A stretch of DNA of 64,000 nucleotides. It comes from an uncultured Eubacteriales bacterium (lineage in GTDB: Bacteria; Bacillota; Clostridia; Christensenellales; Borkfalkiaceae). This document shows positions 26,681 to 36,539 of this stretch, piece by piece. The stretch covers positions 1-64,000 of the forward strand of contig CAJLRM010000007.1 in NCBI GenBank assembly GCA_905209085.1, read 5' to 3'. How positions within the stretch are numbered: position 1 is the stretch's first letter; the number at the start of each line of letters is the position of its first letter. Below the pieces are notes generated by a model. That model was not told where the DNA came from, did not search any database, and saw only the letters and a program-made list of their open reading frames with translations. The position numbers and the translations under genes are program-made.

Positions 26681-29600
26681 TTAAGCCGCTTCGATCTTTG
26701 TAATCGTCGCAGTCTGCGTTCCATCGTCGTTTGTAGTAAACCCGACCGTATAGGAGCCTGTTTCAATCACGACCGTAAACGTTCCGTCTTCGTTTGCAAC
26801 GCAGGATGTCACGTCGTACTCCACGCCGCCGATAGTAATTACGTATATTTCTTTAACCGTCCCGTTTTCGGTGTCGGCAAGGGCATACACATAATTTCCG
26901 TTCGCCGTTTCGATTTTCGTTGTTTCGTATTTGGAAACCGTCCCTCCGTTGATTGATCCTTCTTCGTCGACTGTATACAAGAAATAGTAGTAATAGGTTT
27001 TATAGGAGCTTTTCGCATATTGATAGGACTCAAACACCAAAGTGTTCTCTTCGTTCCCTTCGCCGACGAAAGCACAAATCAGTTCTCCTTTATAGCGGAG
27101 AGAGGGGAGATACTCGTCGCCGACCTCGTAATAAGTAGCTTCGCCCGTGGCTTCGTCCGTAGACTTGGTAAGATTGAAAATCGTATAGACGAGTTGTTCC
27201 GAGTAAATGAGCGTACCGTCGCCGAGATCCAGGGTATCGGTAACGAGCGTCAGCGAGTAGACGAGATAGCTAAAATACCCGTTGTATTGATTCATAAAGA
27301 AGCTCAAATGATAAGTATTGCCATCGCTGCCCGTAAATTCGCAGAGGAACAGGTTGCCGTAGTTTGAGTTATAATAGCCTGCCGTGCTGAGGGTTCCGTC
27401 CGTGAAAGTAACGGCGTTTCCTTCCGAGTCTTTCAGATAGTTGAAGCCGCCCGATAACGTATAGCTCGTTTTATCTCCCGAATCGTTGCCGACTAATTGA
27501 AGGGCTCCGTAATATCCGCCGAACAAACTACTGTATGAAGCTCCGTAATAAAAATAGAGATACAGATAGTAATAATCGTAGAATGTAATACCATAAGTGT
27601 AATCGGAGCTGTCAAACACAAACGTTTTGTCGGCAAAGTCTAAGCTAATGTCGAGAGTATACGTGGCGTTATACCCAAGGACGCTGCCGTTCGGATAAAT
27701 CATTCCCGTATAGGCAAGATAGCTGATGACTTCATAATCCTGATAATTTACGACGAAGGTATAGCTCGTCGTCGTTCCGTCTTTCGTTGTATAGGTCGCC
27801 GGTACAGAGAAGATCGCTGCCCCCGTAGGCTGGAATTCGAGAGTGTTGCCCTCGGCGTCGGTGAACTCGACGTAGTGACCGTCGAATTCCTTATATGTTC
27901 TCGACACGGAGGTGTTGAGATCCGTATAGTCAATCGAGTCGCCGGTAATCGTGAATTCTTCCGTCACGAAGCCATATTGGTTAGCGTTTTCATTTTCGGG
28001 ATCAAACGAATACAGGGAAATCTTCCGACTGTCTTTATCGTAACTGTAATAGTAAGTTGTTTTATAATTAAAGCTTGCATAGCCTTCCTCTGTGAAGACA
28101 ATAGAAGAGAAATCGCTTGCATAATAGGTCTTGTCGAAACCGACATAAGCAACTTTGCCGACGCCGTCTTCGTAGGTATAGGCATAGACAAAGGAGGTGT
28201 CGCCGTCGTCGCTCGCATAATAGAACAGACCTTCTTTAATGATCATGTAGCGTCCCGATTCCGCTTCGCCGTAGAGATCGTATCTCGTGGCGCCGCCCGT
28301 GCTGTCGAGCACGAGAACGGACAGATCGCTTTCATTGAGATAAGAGCCGACGATCGTTTCCACAAGGATATAGAACGCGTTATATTTTGAACCGGAATAG
28401 GACATGGTACCGAGCTTTCCAATATAAGTTTTGCCGTCGGTCAGCGACACCGTGTAGACGTCGCCATTCAGCGTGTAAGTACCGGAAGCGGAGGTTTCGT
28501 CTATCGTAACGGTAGCCAGACCGTGTCCGTCCAATGTGATGACCGTACCGTCGATGACGCCATTTTTAACCGTCAGGTAAGAGGCCGCTTCTATCCCGCG
28601 AAGCTCAAAAATATCGTTTGCACTGTCAATGTCAAAATAGCGGATCACGTTGTCGATATACAGGAAGATCGAAAGGTCATATCCTTCGGGACTATCCGTA
28701 TCGAAATAGGAATAGTTGTCGTACTCTGTGCCGTCAGCGGTCGTATATCTTGCGATATTCGCTTCGCCGTTTACAGTCAGCGTGCTGCCGTCGAAAGAAG
28801 TGTAAGTCGCGTCGGCAACGCTTTCCACAAAGTAACTGCTGCTGTTGCCTTTGCGCAAAGAGAACTTAATTTTGGTCGCGCCGTCCAAAGAAGTAAACGT
28901 ATAGATGGTGACTTCGTATTTATCGAACGCGGTTATATCCTTGGAAACAACGGTTCCCTCGGTTACGGTATCGTCGAGTTTGTAAAGGAATACGAAATTG
29001 TTGCCGTCGAGCTTATCCGTGAGTGTGAAAGAGGCCTTTTCGTTATAGCTGTCCGCGACGCTCAGAAACTCTATCACGTCGTTGGTTTCGTAATAATTGA
29101 AGTAATAGGTGACAGCGCTCGAAGAGGAAGTGTACGATACCGTAAATTTAAAGGTTTTATCCGTCGCGACGAACGTATAGACGGAGGCGCTCGAACCGAA
29201 TCCCGATACCGTAGCCGAGAGATAATAGTACCCCTCGTAACTCGTCGTAACGCCGTCGATCGTTTCCATATAAACGGCGGTGTACTTTTCTTCCTCTCCG
29301 GGTATCGTCGTACCGTCTATGGACAGGACACAGTTGCTGTTCGCCGTACCGTCCTTTCTCATGATCAGGACGAGAGGCGCTTGGGTAAGCTGTTCAAACG
29401 TTTCGCCTTTTATAGAAAAGTAATTGGTCGTCGTACCGTCGCTTACGCTGATATATCCCGTATTTTGACTTATAAAGCCCGAAAATACCGTACCGTCCGC
29501 TTTACTATAAATAGCGAAATATTTTGTAAGTTTAAGATTCGAGCCGTCTGTCGCCGTATAAACGGTAGTATAATCGGTGGTGTTGTCTTCTCCTTCGGAA

Positions 29601-31735
29601 GAGGAAAGAAGATAAAATACGTCATAATTGGTCGAGGTGGTGTCGAGCATGAACACCATCGAAGTCGCCTTCATTGTCGCCCAATCGGCAACGGTTCCCG
29701 TAACCTTATAAAGGTAGCTTTCGTCCGCGGCTTTTTCGATCGTACCCGTGGAAATAAGGCTGATTTCTCCCGCCGCGTCTTTTTCATAGAAAGTTGCCGT
29801 GCCGTCGCCGTTGATGGTAAGATAGGGGAAGGTGACTTTACCGGCGTCCGTGACAAAACGGTATTCCGCGTAACCTTCTTCTTTTTCGGTAAACGTTCCG
29901 TCGGAAATGGATACGAGATAGAGGTAGTTATCGTCGCCTACCGTGACAGTGACGATATATCCGCCGAAAAGAGAGGCGGTATAGCTGAATGTTCCCGTAA
30001 GTTTCGTATTGCCCTTTTCGTATACGGCGGTGCTTCTGCCGTCCATCGTGAGCGTGGCGTCACCGTTTGTAAAGGTGGCATCGAAAGCGCTTAAATAGAA
30101 TTCGAAGCCAAAGTGAACGGCGCCCTCTTGTTCAAAATTGTCGAGAATAACGGCGCCCGCTGCTTTTCCGCTCGTGTCGTAGAGGGTGAACTTATCGTCG
30201 CCATTGGCAATATAGTAATAGTAACTGGAATTCGTCTTCGTCGCATACAGCGCATAGCCGTATCCGTTGAAAGTCAACGTAGGATAGTAAATCCCCTGAT
30301 AGGGAAGGGTACCGTAATCGGCTTCTGCCCCGCGGATCATGAACACTTTTTGAGAGGAAACGGTATCGACGATAAATTGAATCGTCGTTTCCTCACCCGT
30401 CACCGCATCCGTAAGCGTGGCTGTATAGATTCCGTCGGAATTTATCTTATAAGTACCCGATTTTTGAACTTTCGAGGCAGAATCGGTATAGGTGCATCCG
30501 TTTCCCTCGTCAAGCGTAATTTTAATTTCGCTGTTGAGTCCTACCCCCATGGTATAGAGCGTATAGACTCCGATACGATTGGAATAATACAGGAACGTAC
30601 CGTCGTCGTTGACCTTTGCGGTAAGGACGACATCCGGGTTGGTTCCGGTAAAAGTGTAACATTCGATGATCTCGTCGTAGACGCCGTCGATAGAAATCCC
30701 GCCGCGCACGAGGACCGCCGTATTATCCGCATAGTTGATATAAATTTTATCCTTTCCGCCGAACATATCGACATAGCCCTGATCCCAAATGGCGTAAAGA
30801 ATGGTATCGGCGGTAATGGAATAACTTTCTGTTTTGATGACGTCTGCATAGTTTCCGCTCGCCGAAGTCGCCCAGCCGAGGAATCGATAGTCGCCCACCT
30901 CGAAAGAGTTTTCCGCGAGAACAAAGGAGGAACCGCTCATATGCTGTTCCTGTTTAATTTCAGACGTGCTTCCGTCGGGGTTATTGGCGTGATAGACAAG
31001 CGTATAGAACTGTCTGTCAAAATAGTAGCTGAATACGTTTTCCGACTTGTTTCCCGAAATCAGCACCGTTGTTTCATCGCTTTTTTCGGCGTTTAAGGCG
31101 TAATTCGAAACCGCAATATCCGTCGTGAAATCCTCGTCGATCAGCGCGTAACCGCTCTCGTAGACATACGGGGCGGCATAGGAGGAAAGATCTTCGTTTT
31201 GGAGATAGACGTTAAGGGTGTATTCCGCTTTATATTTCGCGGTAAGAGTAATGCCCGAGGTCGTCATCGTATCGGAAGAGGAAAGTTCGTCCTCCCCGGT
31301 ATACCAACCGCCAAACTGATACTCGCCTTTGGTGGGCGTATAAGACTGCATGAACTCCGAGATGGAGGCGCCTTCTTCGAGATAAAACACGCCCGTATTT
31401 TCAAGGCTGCCCCCATCCAAATCGAGCGTTATGGCATATCCTTGTGCCCATTTTGAATAATAGGTGGTATCAGCGCTGAAAGTCGCTTCGCTGAAAGATT
31501 CTCCCGAATAATCTTCGGTCAAATACCAGCCTTTAAATATGTATCCTTCTTTGGAAGTATCGGGAAATTCGACTTTCTCGCCGGCTTTTCCCGTGACTGT
31601 CACCGTTTCGCCTCCGTAAAGGACAAAGGTGTATTTAATTTGCTCGTCTTTGCTGCAAGCTGCAAACGATGCGCCCAAAAGGGCGGCGGCAAATGCGGCA
31701 AGTGAGCTCAACAAGATCCTTTTATGCCTTTTCAT
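26681..31735 (-). CDS. Large lipoprotein with InlB-type repeats and repeated beta modules
   Basis: A 1684-residue exported lipoprotein. The signal peptide ends in SFAAC (C27). Residues about 33-320 contain four InlB/Flg_new repeats (for example FKGWYLTEDY, FGGWYTGED and FLGWATSAS). The rest, about 1350 residues, is a chain of related beta-rich modules very rich in Tyr, Thr, Asp and Gly. Many carry a signature of the type GTYTLN/GTYKIN-x-DG, or LTINGDGTATFYEK followed by a short strand pair. I recognise no named domain for these. AGGAGG 12 bases before the ATG sets the start. Codon use and G+C are like the neighbours. It is the last gene of the long minus-strand series and may be transcribed with it or separately. 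Probable role: surface binding protein. Confidence 0.85.
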   Translation of the reverse strand: MKRHKRILLSSLAAFAAALLGASFAACSKDEQIKYTFVLYGGETVTVTGKAGEKVEFPDTSKEGYIFKGWYLTEDYSGESFSEATFSADTTYYSKWAQGYAITLDLDGGSLENTGVFYLEEGASISEFMQSYTPTKGEYQFGGWYTGEDELSSSDTMTTSGITLTAKYKAEYTLNVYLQNEDLSSYAAPYVYESGYALIDEDFTTDIAVSNYALNAEKSDETTVLISGNKSENVFSYYFDRQFYTLVYHANNPDGSTSEIKQEQHMSGSSFVLAENSFEVGDYRFLGWATSASGNYADVIKTESYSITADTILYAIWDQGYVDMFGGKDKIYINYADNTAVLVRGGISIDGVYDEIIECYTFTGTNPDVVLTAKVNDDGTFLYYSNRIGVYTLYTMGVGLNSEIKITLDEGNGCTYTDSASKVQKSGTYKINSDGIYTATLTDAVTGEETTIQFIVDTVSSQKVFMIRGAEADYGTLPYQGIYYPTLTFNGYGYALYATKTNSSYYYYIANGDDKFTLYDTSGKAAGAVILDNFEQEGAVHFGFEFYLSAFDATFTNGDATLTMDGRSTAVYEKGNTKLTGTFSYTASLFGGYIVTVTVGDDNYLYLVSISDGTFTEKEEGYAEYRFVTDAGKVTFPYLTINGDGTATFYEKDAAGEISLISTGTIEKAADESYLYKVTGTVADWATMKATSMVFMLDTTSTNYDVFYLLSSSEGEDNTTDYTTVYTATDGSNLKLTKYFAIYSKADGTVFSGFISQNTGYISVSDGTTTNYFSIKGETFEQLTQAPLVLIMRKDGTANSNCVLSIDGTTIPGEEEKYTAVYMETIDGVTTSYEGYYYLSATVSGFGSSASVYTFVATDKTFKFTVSYTSSSSAVTYYFNYYETNDVIEFLSVADSYNEKASFTLTDKLDGNNFVFLYKLDDTVTEGTVVSKDITAFDKYEVTIYTFTSLDGATKIKFSLRKGNSSSYFVESVADATYTSFDGSTLTVNGEANIARYTTADGTEYDNYSYFDTDSPEGYDLSIFLYIDNVIRYFDIDSANDIFELRGIEAASYLTVKNGVIDGTVITLDGHGLATVTIDETSASGTYTLNGDVYTVSLTDGKTYIGKLGTMSYSGSKYNAFYILVETIVGSYLNESDLSVLVLDSTGGATRYDLYGEAESGRYMIIKEGLFYYASDDGDTSFVYAYTYEDGVGKVAYVGFDKTYYASDFSSIVFTEEGYASFNYKTTYYYSYDKDSRKISLYSFDPENENANQYGFVTEEFTITGDSIDYTDLNTSVSRTYKEFDGHYVEFTDAEGNTLEFQPTGAAIFSVPATYTTKDGTTTSYTFVVNYQDYEVISYLAYTGMIYPNGSVLGYNATYTLDISLDFADKTFVFDSSDYTYGITFYDYYYLYLYFYYGASYSSLFGGYYGALQLVGNDSGDKTSYTLSGGFNYLKDSEGNAVTFTDGTLSTAGYYNSNYGNLFLCEFTGSDGNTYHLSFFMNQYNGYFSYLVYSLTLVTDTLDLGDGTLIYSEQLVYTIFNLTKSTDEATGEATYYEVGDEYLPSLRYKGELICAFVGEGNEENTLVFESYQYAKSSYKTYYYYFLYTVDEEGSINGGTVSKYETTKIETANGNYVYALADTENGTVKEIYVITIGGVEYDVTSCVANEDGTFTVVIETGSYTVGFTTNDDGTQTATITKIEAA

Positions 31736-31977
31736 TATATTATTGATCCTCCTTGAAAAGAAAATAACTTATTAAAGTGTATAAGAGCAAGTAGATATTT
31801 AAAACTTATCGCAGTGATGATTTTTCTATCCGTCAAGTGGTTTACTTTCAGTTTTTCTTTTCATGAAAAATTCACAAATAGGCTCCGAAAATAAATTTTC
31901 AAATAGTTTGTCATAATTGGATTTTTTATAAGCACAGTTGCAAAGATTCTTTCCGCCTATATGTTTACGAGCACATT

Positions 31978-34860
31978 TTAAACGGCGGAGGGCGACGAAG
32001 TAGATTCGCCCGTCGAATCGGAAGGGAGGTCCTCGGGGATATCCTCCGCAGAACCTTCCGTCCACGTAGCAATGACGGCGGTTCCTTCTGCAAGCTCGGA
32101 GATGCGGACAGTGCCTTCGGGAAGCACGGTTTCGGCTTCGGCGTCGAGGACGACGGTGACTTGCGTTCCGTTTACGACGGCTTTCCATCCCGCAAAAGTG
32201 TATCCCTCGCGGACGGGCGCCGTAATACCATTTTTAGCCATAGGATTGGAAACGCAGTTTTCAGAAGCGACGAACGATTCCACATAATTTCCGTCCGCAG
32301 AGAGGACGCAGCCCCAAAGTACCGGGCGATAGCCCGAATTCCATCGACTATCCCAATCGGCAGGCTGCCGGGACATTTCGCAGTAGAGAGTCAGGTATTT
32401 ACACCCGTTAAAGGCGTGAGAGCCGATGGAGAGTATATTTTCGCTCAGATAAACGCTCGTCAGGCCGGTGCAGCCCCTAAAAGCATAGTTCCCGATGCTT
32501 TCCAAAGTGGAGGGCAATTCAATTTCCTTGATCAATTTACAACCTGAGAAGGCATAATTCCCGATAGATTTTATCGCATTCCCCAAAGTAATCCTTTCAA
32601 GAGCCGCGGCTCCGTAACAAAGCTTATCGCCGATGTAGGTCAGAGTATCGGGAAAAACGAGTTCTTTGAGGGAAGAACAACCGCTGAAAGCCTGATTTCC
32701 CAGCGAGGTTAAATTTGCGTTAAGCTCTATTCCCGTCAAGGAAGAACATCTGTAAAACGCTTTTTCGCCGATAGAGGTAACGCCGACGGGAATTTTAAGG
32801 GCCGAAATTTCTCCGCCGGAAACCGGGGTCCCGAGAAGAGCAGCACAATTCGCAAAAGCAAAATTTCCGATGGACTCCAATGCGGAATTTTCCGCAAAAT
32901 TCACGGAGAGAAGGTTGGTACAGCCATAGAATGCATAGTTGCCGATAGAAGTCGTGTTTTTGGGAATAGTGACGGTGAAGATACCGCTATGATAGAACGC
33001 ATAATTGCCGATGGTCTGCACGCCGTTGGGGATATTGAAACTTTGTAAGTCCCCGCAATTTCTGAACGCATTGGCGCCGATTTCCGTCAAATAGCTGACC
33101 GAAATGCTGACAAGACTGAGTGCGGAACAGTCGGCAAAAGCCCATTCCCCGATGTATCGGACGGAACCCGCGATACTGATTCCCATCAGTGTAGTGCTCT
33201 TATAGAAAGCATAGTTAGAGATCCCTCTCGTCCCGCTTTCCAGAATCACACTGCTCTCGGCGCCGTCCGAATTGTTGATGAAACCGACGACCCAATTTCC
33301 TACGTATACCGCACTGCCCTCCGGTGTATTATTCCAAAGATATGTTTTGCAGAAACTCCAAGTTCCGATGGAACGAACGGTATCGGGAAGGGTTATTTTT
33401 CCATATGCCGTATTTCCGAAATCCGGACAATTATAAAAAGCGTAGCTACCGATCGTTTCAAGAGATTTGCCAAAAGATACGGTGCCTCTTCCGAGAACTT
33501 CGCAGTTCGCAAACGCGTATCTGCCGATCGATACGACCGAGTCGCCTATAATCAGATTGGTGAGTTTCTTGCATCCTCTGAAAGCATAATCCCCGATATA
33601 TCTTAAAGTAGAGGGCATATTTTCCACTCGTACAAGTTCGGTGCAGCCATCGAAGGCATGGCCGCCGATCCCGACGGTGCCTTCCTTGAATACGATAGTT
33701 TTAATATCTTTCGAAGCGCCGACGATCCAGTTATCCACATAGATCAGATTATTATCCGTAACAGTGGAAATCAGCGTGCCGTCGAATGCGGATTCGCCGA
33801 TAGAGGCAACGTTTCCGCCGATGATAACCTCGCTGAGATTCGTGCAGCCGTTAAACGCCTTATTACCGATAGAAGTCAACTCGTCGGTAAAAACAATATT
33901 TGTCATTTGCGTGCAGCCTTCAAAACAACTGTTTCCGATCGACTGCACGGCCTCGCCGCCCGTTACAGTAGTTAAGCTGTTGCATTTAAAAAATGCCGAA
34001 TCCCCGAGCGTAGTTACGTTGGAACCGATTTGTACGTTATCTAAAACATCGCAATAAGCAAACGCTCTTTCTCCGACGGAGCGCACGGTATCGGGGATTT
34101 TGACGGACGTCAGAGCGTCGCATTCTTCGAGAGCAGAGATGCCGATAGAGGTAACGTTGGCAAGATCGATCGACTGTAACTGTTTACAGGAACGAAACAC
34201 ATAATCGTTTAATTTCGTGAGCTTGGAAGGAAGTTTGACGTTCGTGAGTGCGCGACAGGACTGAAACGCATTGACGCCGATACTCGTCACGCTCTCGGGG
34301 ATCGTTACGGAGGCGAGATAAGAACAGCCGCTGAAAGCGAAATCGCCGATAGAGGTAACATTGTTGCCGATTGTTACGCTTTTGACTAACGCTTTACTAT
34401 AAAAAGCACGAGCTGCAATTCTTGTTACAGGCTTGCCGCGGTAGACATCCTCGATAATAATATTTCCGCTTGCTTTTCCAATGTCCGTTATTTCATATTC
34501 GGTATTTCCGTTGATCAGCGTATATACCATGCCGCTTTCGTATTCTTTTGTAAAGCTGACAGGCTTTGACCATTTGGATTCGCGGTGAGCGCCCGTCGCG
34601 TCGTTTGCTTTTATCTTGACAGTATATTCTCCTTCTTCCAAAAAGGAAAGGGAATAGGTTGTTTTACTGGTAAGGTAAGGTTGGGGCTGACCGCTAATCT
34701 CTATGATATAATTTGTCGCGTTTGTTACGGGTATCCACGATAGGGTAGAGTCGATAATCGTAACGTTCGTGGGGGCGGCGAGCGCGGCGCCGCAGGCAGC
34801 TAATATTGCCGTACAGCACACGATCAGTATGGAAAGCAGAACCCATCTTATTTTTTTCAT
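31978..34860 (-). CDS. Lipoprotein with Fn3-like domain and BspA-type LRR_5 repeats
   Basis: A 960-residue exported lipoprotein. The signal peptide has lipobox LAAC (C21). Residues about 27-110 look like a fibronectin-III domain. A long LRR_5 array occupies about 115-860, with the repeating pattern I-x-x-x-A-F-x-x-C-x-x-L. An InlB-like strand unit (GYTFAGWKAVV) follows near 890-935, then an acidic Ser-rich tail. ATG 34860 is chosen because AAGGAG lies upstream and the signal peptide begins there; an in-frame extension of 37 codons upstream is not signal-like. Its leader and signal are about 90% identical to those of the VWA lipoprotein gene at 36539, evidence of duplication. It sits at the end of the MoxR operon, which suggests functional coupling. 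Confidence 0.88.
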   Translation of the reverse strand: MKKIRWVLLSILIVCCTAILAACGAALAAPTNVTIIDSTLSWIPVTNATNYIIEISGQPQPYLTSKTTYSLSFLEEGEYTVKIKANDATGAHRESKWSKPVSFTKEYESGMVYTLINGNTEYEITDIGKASGNIIIEDVYRGKPVTRIAARAFYSKALVKSVTIGNNVTSIGDFAFSGCSYLASVTIPESVTSIGVNAFQSCRALTNVKLPSKLTKLNDYVFRSCKQLQSIDLANVTSIGISALEECDALTSVKIPDTVRSVGERAFAYCDVLDNVQIGSNVTTLGDSAFFKCNSLTTVTGGEAVQSIGNSCFEGCTQMTNIVFTDELTSIGNKAFNGCTNLSEVIIGGNVASIGESAFDGTLISTVTDNNLIYVDNWIVGASKDIKTIVFKEGTVGIGGHAFDGCTELVRVENMPSTLRYIGDYAFRGCKKLTNLIIGDSVVSIGRYAFANCEVLGRGTVSFGKSLETIGSYAFYNCPDFGNTAYGKITLPDTVRSIGTWSFCKTYLWNNTPEGSAVYVGNWVVGFINNSDGAESSVILESGTRGISNYAFYKSTTLMGISIAGSVRYIGEWAFADCSALSLVSISVSYLTEIGANAFRNCGDLQSFNIPNGVQTIGNYAFYHSGIFTVTIPKNTTSIGNYAFYGCTNLLSVNFAENSALESIGNFAFANCAALLGTPVSGGEISALKIPVGVTSIGEKAFYRCSSLTGIELNANLTSLGNQAFSGCSSLKELVFPDTLTYIGDKLCYGAAALERITLGNAIKSIGNYAFSGCKLIKEIELPSTLESIGNYAFRGCTGLTSVYLSENILSIGSHAFNGCKYLTLYCEMSRQPADWDSRWNSGYRPVLWGCVLSADGNYVESFVASENCVSNPMAKNGITAPVREGYTFAGWKAVVNGTQVTVVLDAEAETVLPEGTVRISELAEGTAVIATWTEGSAEDIPEDLPSDSTGESTSSPSAV

Positions 34861-36323
34861 AACATTCTCCTTGGAAACAGTTACCAAGTTCTTAAAAGCA
34901 CTTTTATGAACCGAAAGAACAGGGGGACGAATCCGTATGAAGTCGATAATCTTTCGGCTTTTTAATCGCAATTCTGTTCTTTTTCTTGTTTTTTCTCTTT
35001 GTGTTCGCGTATAAACTCATGTATCCATTTGAACTTGAATTTGCGCACCGCTCTCAAAGAAACCTGAATATTTTATGGGCGAATATTGCCCGAAGGAAAC
35101 AGTTTGTTTATAATGGACAGAAGGAGGTTTTGGCCGGAAGAATCACTCATGAAATCAGAGGACCAGTTGCCGTTTAGATCGCACATGAAGCTGCCGACCA
35201 TGCCCGCGCCGAATTTCCACTGCGCGTAAATGGGAGCGCCGTAGGTGTTCGTCATGACGACTTCCGCGTTCGTACGCGCTTTTGTGCCGTAAAAGCCATA
35301 GAGCTTAGGCATTTCTTCCTGTTTGATGATGGACGCGTAGGAAGAACTCGAATTGAGAGTAGGTACAAATTCTCCCGGTTCCACATCCTTGATTTCGGGA
35401 ACGCGGATATCGTTTTTCAGCATGATAGTCAAATCTCGAGCCGAGCTATTGATCGCATAACCGCCGCCCGCTTTTGCAGCGGCTTTTAACTTTACCATCT
35501 CCTGGTTTGAAGCATTGATCGCAATAAAGGAATAAGTGACGCCCAAGTTATTATAATAGGCGATAGACTCCATATATTTTTCGTAATCTGCCGCGGCACC
35601 GTCGGTAATGACGATCGTGTGCATTTTCTGGATCTTATTTGTCGAATATAGATTCCTCAAATCTCGTCCCGCACGGACGATGGAAGGATTGAAATTCGTC
35701 ATGCCGCCCAATTCAATCGAATTGAGGGCGGAAATAATTTCATCTTTCTGAGTCATAGGGGACATCTGAATAATCTCATCGGCATCCTCGCTTAACGTAA
35801 TGATGCCGCAATAATCTCTCTCTGTCAGACAGGTTTCGTCTTTTACAATATCGAGTACTGCGAGTCTTGCCGTTTCTAAGTAAGAACTCATAGATCCGGA
35901 AACGTCGATGACGATGACAAGTCCCAAAGGAGGCGTATAGTTGATTGCCTCCACGGGCAGCATTTCCTGATAGAGGGAGCCGAGCATATCCGCGCGGTCA
36001 TAGGCATGAGCGGTTTCGGGATCACCGTTCTCACCGCCGCCGACGGTAAATAACCCGCCGCCGACCGTATAGACGTAATCATAAAGAATCGTAAAGAAAT
36101 TTTCGCTCGAAGCTTCATCGGCAAAATCTTTATTGGCAATGTTGTTGAGTATAATTTCGTCGTATTGTCTGAGTTCGTCGAGTGTTGTCGGGAAATCCGA
36201 ATCGTGGACATTGGCGATCGTGACCTGATACTTTGTGTCGGAAGAAGTTTGATTTTCGAGAAAAGATTTCAGGGTAGAGCCCTCGCTTTCGATACTTTCC
36301 ACAATCAAAATTTTGTCGTGTTC
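34778..36323. repeat. Tandem duplication, unit 1
   Basis: This unit matches 36458-38462 nearly base for base. It covers the signal and leader of the LRR lipoprotein gene (34778-34980), a remnant of the 3' end of the big VWA gene (34981-35050), and the VWA coding part of the chimeric gene up to 36323. Compared with unit 2 it lacks about 458 bases corresponding to about 36731-37188. Confidence 0.85.
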
Positions 36324-36539
36324 CATAACAGAATCAGAGCTCGTTGCGGAAGTGGAATCGGAGCTGGTGTCACTGACAGAATCAGAGGTCTTTTCAGAAG
36401 TAGAATCAGAATCGGTTTTACTAGTAGAATCAATGCTGTTTTCGGAAGTAGATGCAGCGAGAGGTCCGCCGCAGGCCGTTAATATGGTCATGCAGCACAC
36501 AGTCAATATGGAAAGCAGAACCCATCTTATTTTTTTCAT
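35073..36539 (-). CDS. Chimeric lipoprotein with von Willebrand factor A domain (duplicate of the downstream part of the big VWA gene)
   Basis: A 488-residue lipoprotein. The signal peptide with lipobox LTAC (C21) is a copy of that of the LRR lipoprotein. A Ser/Thr/Asp repeat spacer (about 28-70) follows. From residue about 73 (EHDKILIVES) onward it is almost identical to residues 313-730 of the big VWA protein, with the class-I-glutamine-amidotransferase-like segment and a VWA domain with intact MIDAS DVSGS. It ends at GNIRP because a CAA Gln codon became TAA, and about 458 bases of the parent's C-terminal region, including its membrane helix, are deleted downstream. The parent's transmembrane anchors are thus replaced by a lipid anchor. 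CAAGGAG precedes the ATG. The frame is intact over the whole conserved region, arguing for a working gene rather than a pseudogene. Confidence 0.85.
   Translation of the reverse strand: MKKIRWVLLSILTVCCMTILTACGGPLAASTSENSIDSTSKTDSDSTSEKTSDSVSDTSSDSTSATSSDSVMEHDKILIVESIESEGSTLKSFLENQTSSDTKYQVTIANVHDSDFPTTLDELRQYDEIILNNIANKDFADEASSENFFTILYDYVYTVGGGLFTVGGGENGDPETAHAYDRADMLGSLYQEMLPVEAINYTPPLGLVIVIDVSGSMSSYLETARLAVLDIVKDETCLTERDYCGIITLSEDADEIIQMSPMTQKDEIISALNSIELGGMTNFNPSIVRAGRDLRNLYSTNKIQKMHTIVITDGAAADYEKYMESIAYYNNLGVTYSFIAINASNQEMVKLKAAAKAGGGYAINSSARDLTIMLKNDIRVPEIKDVEPGEFVPTLNSSSSYASIIKQEEMPKLYGFYGTKARTNAEVVMTNTYGAPIYAQWKFGAGMVGSFMCDLNGNWSSDFMSDSSGQNLLLSIINKLFPSGNIRP

Noticed and set aside
28523..30094. 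523-codon open frame antisense to the 1684-residue lipoprotein gene
   Set aside because: Same type of shadow; the minus-strand gene has a signal peptide, ribosome site and recognisable repeats, this one has none.
34861..34971. 37-codon in-frame N-terminal extension of the LRR and chimeric lipoproteins
   Set aside because: The downstream ATG in each gene has an SD and opens a proper lipoprotein signal; the extension would bury the signal peptide. Its conservation is explained by the duplication.
35073..36539. Chimeric VWA gene as a pseudogene
   Set aside because: Despite the new stop and deletion, the frame is intact from signal peptide through the VWA domain, the MIDAS is conserved and a ribosome site is present, so a working truncated protein is more likely.
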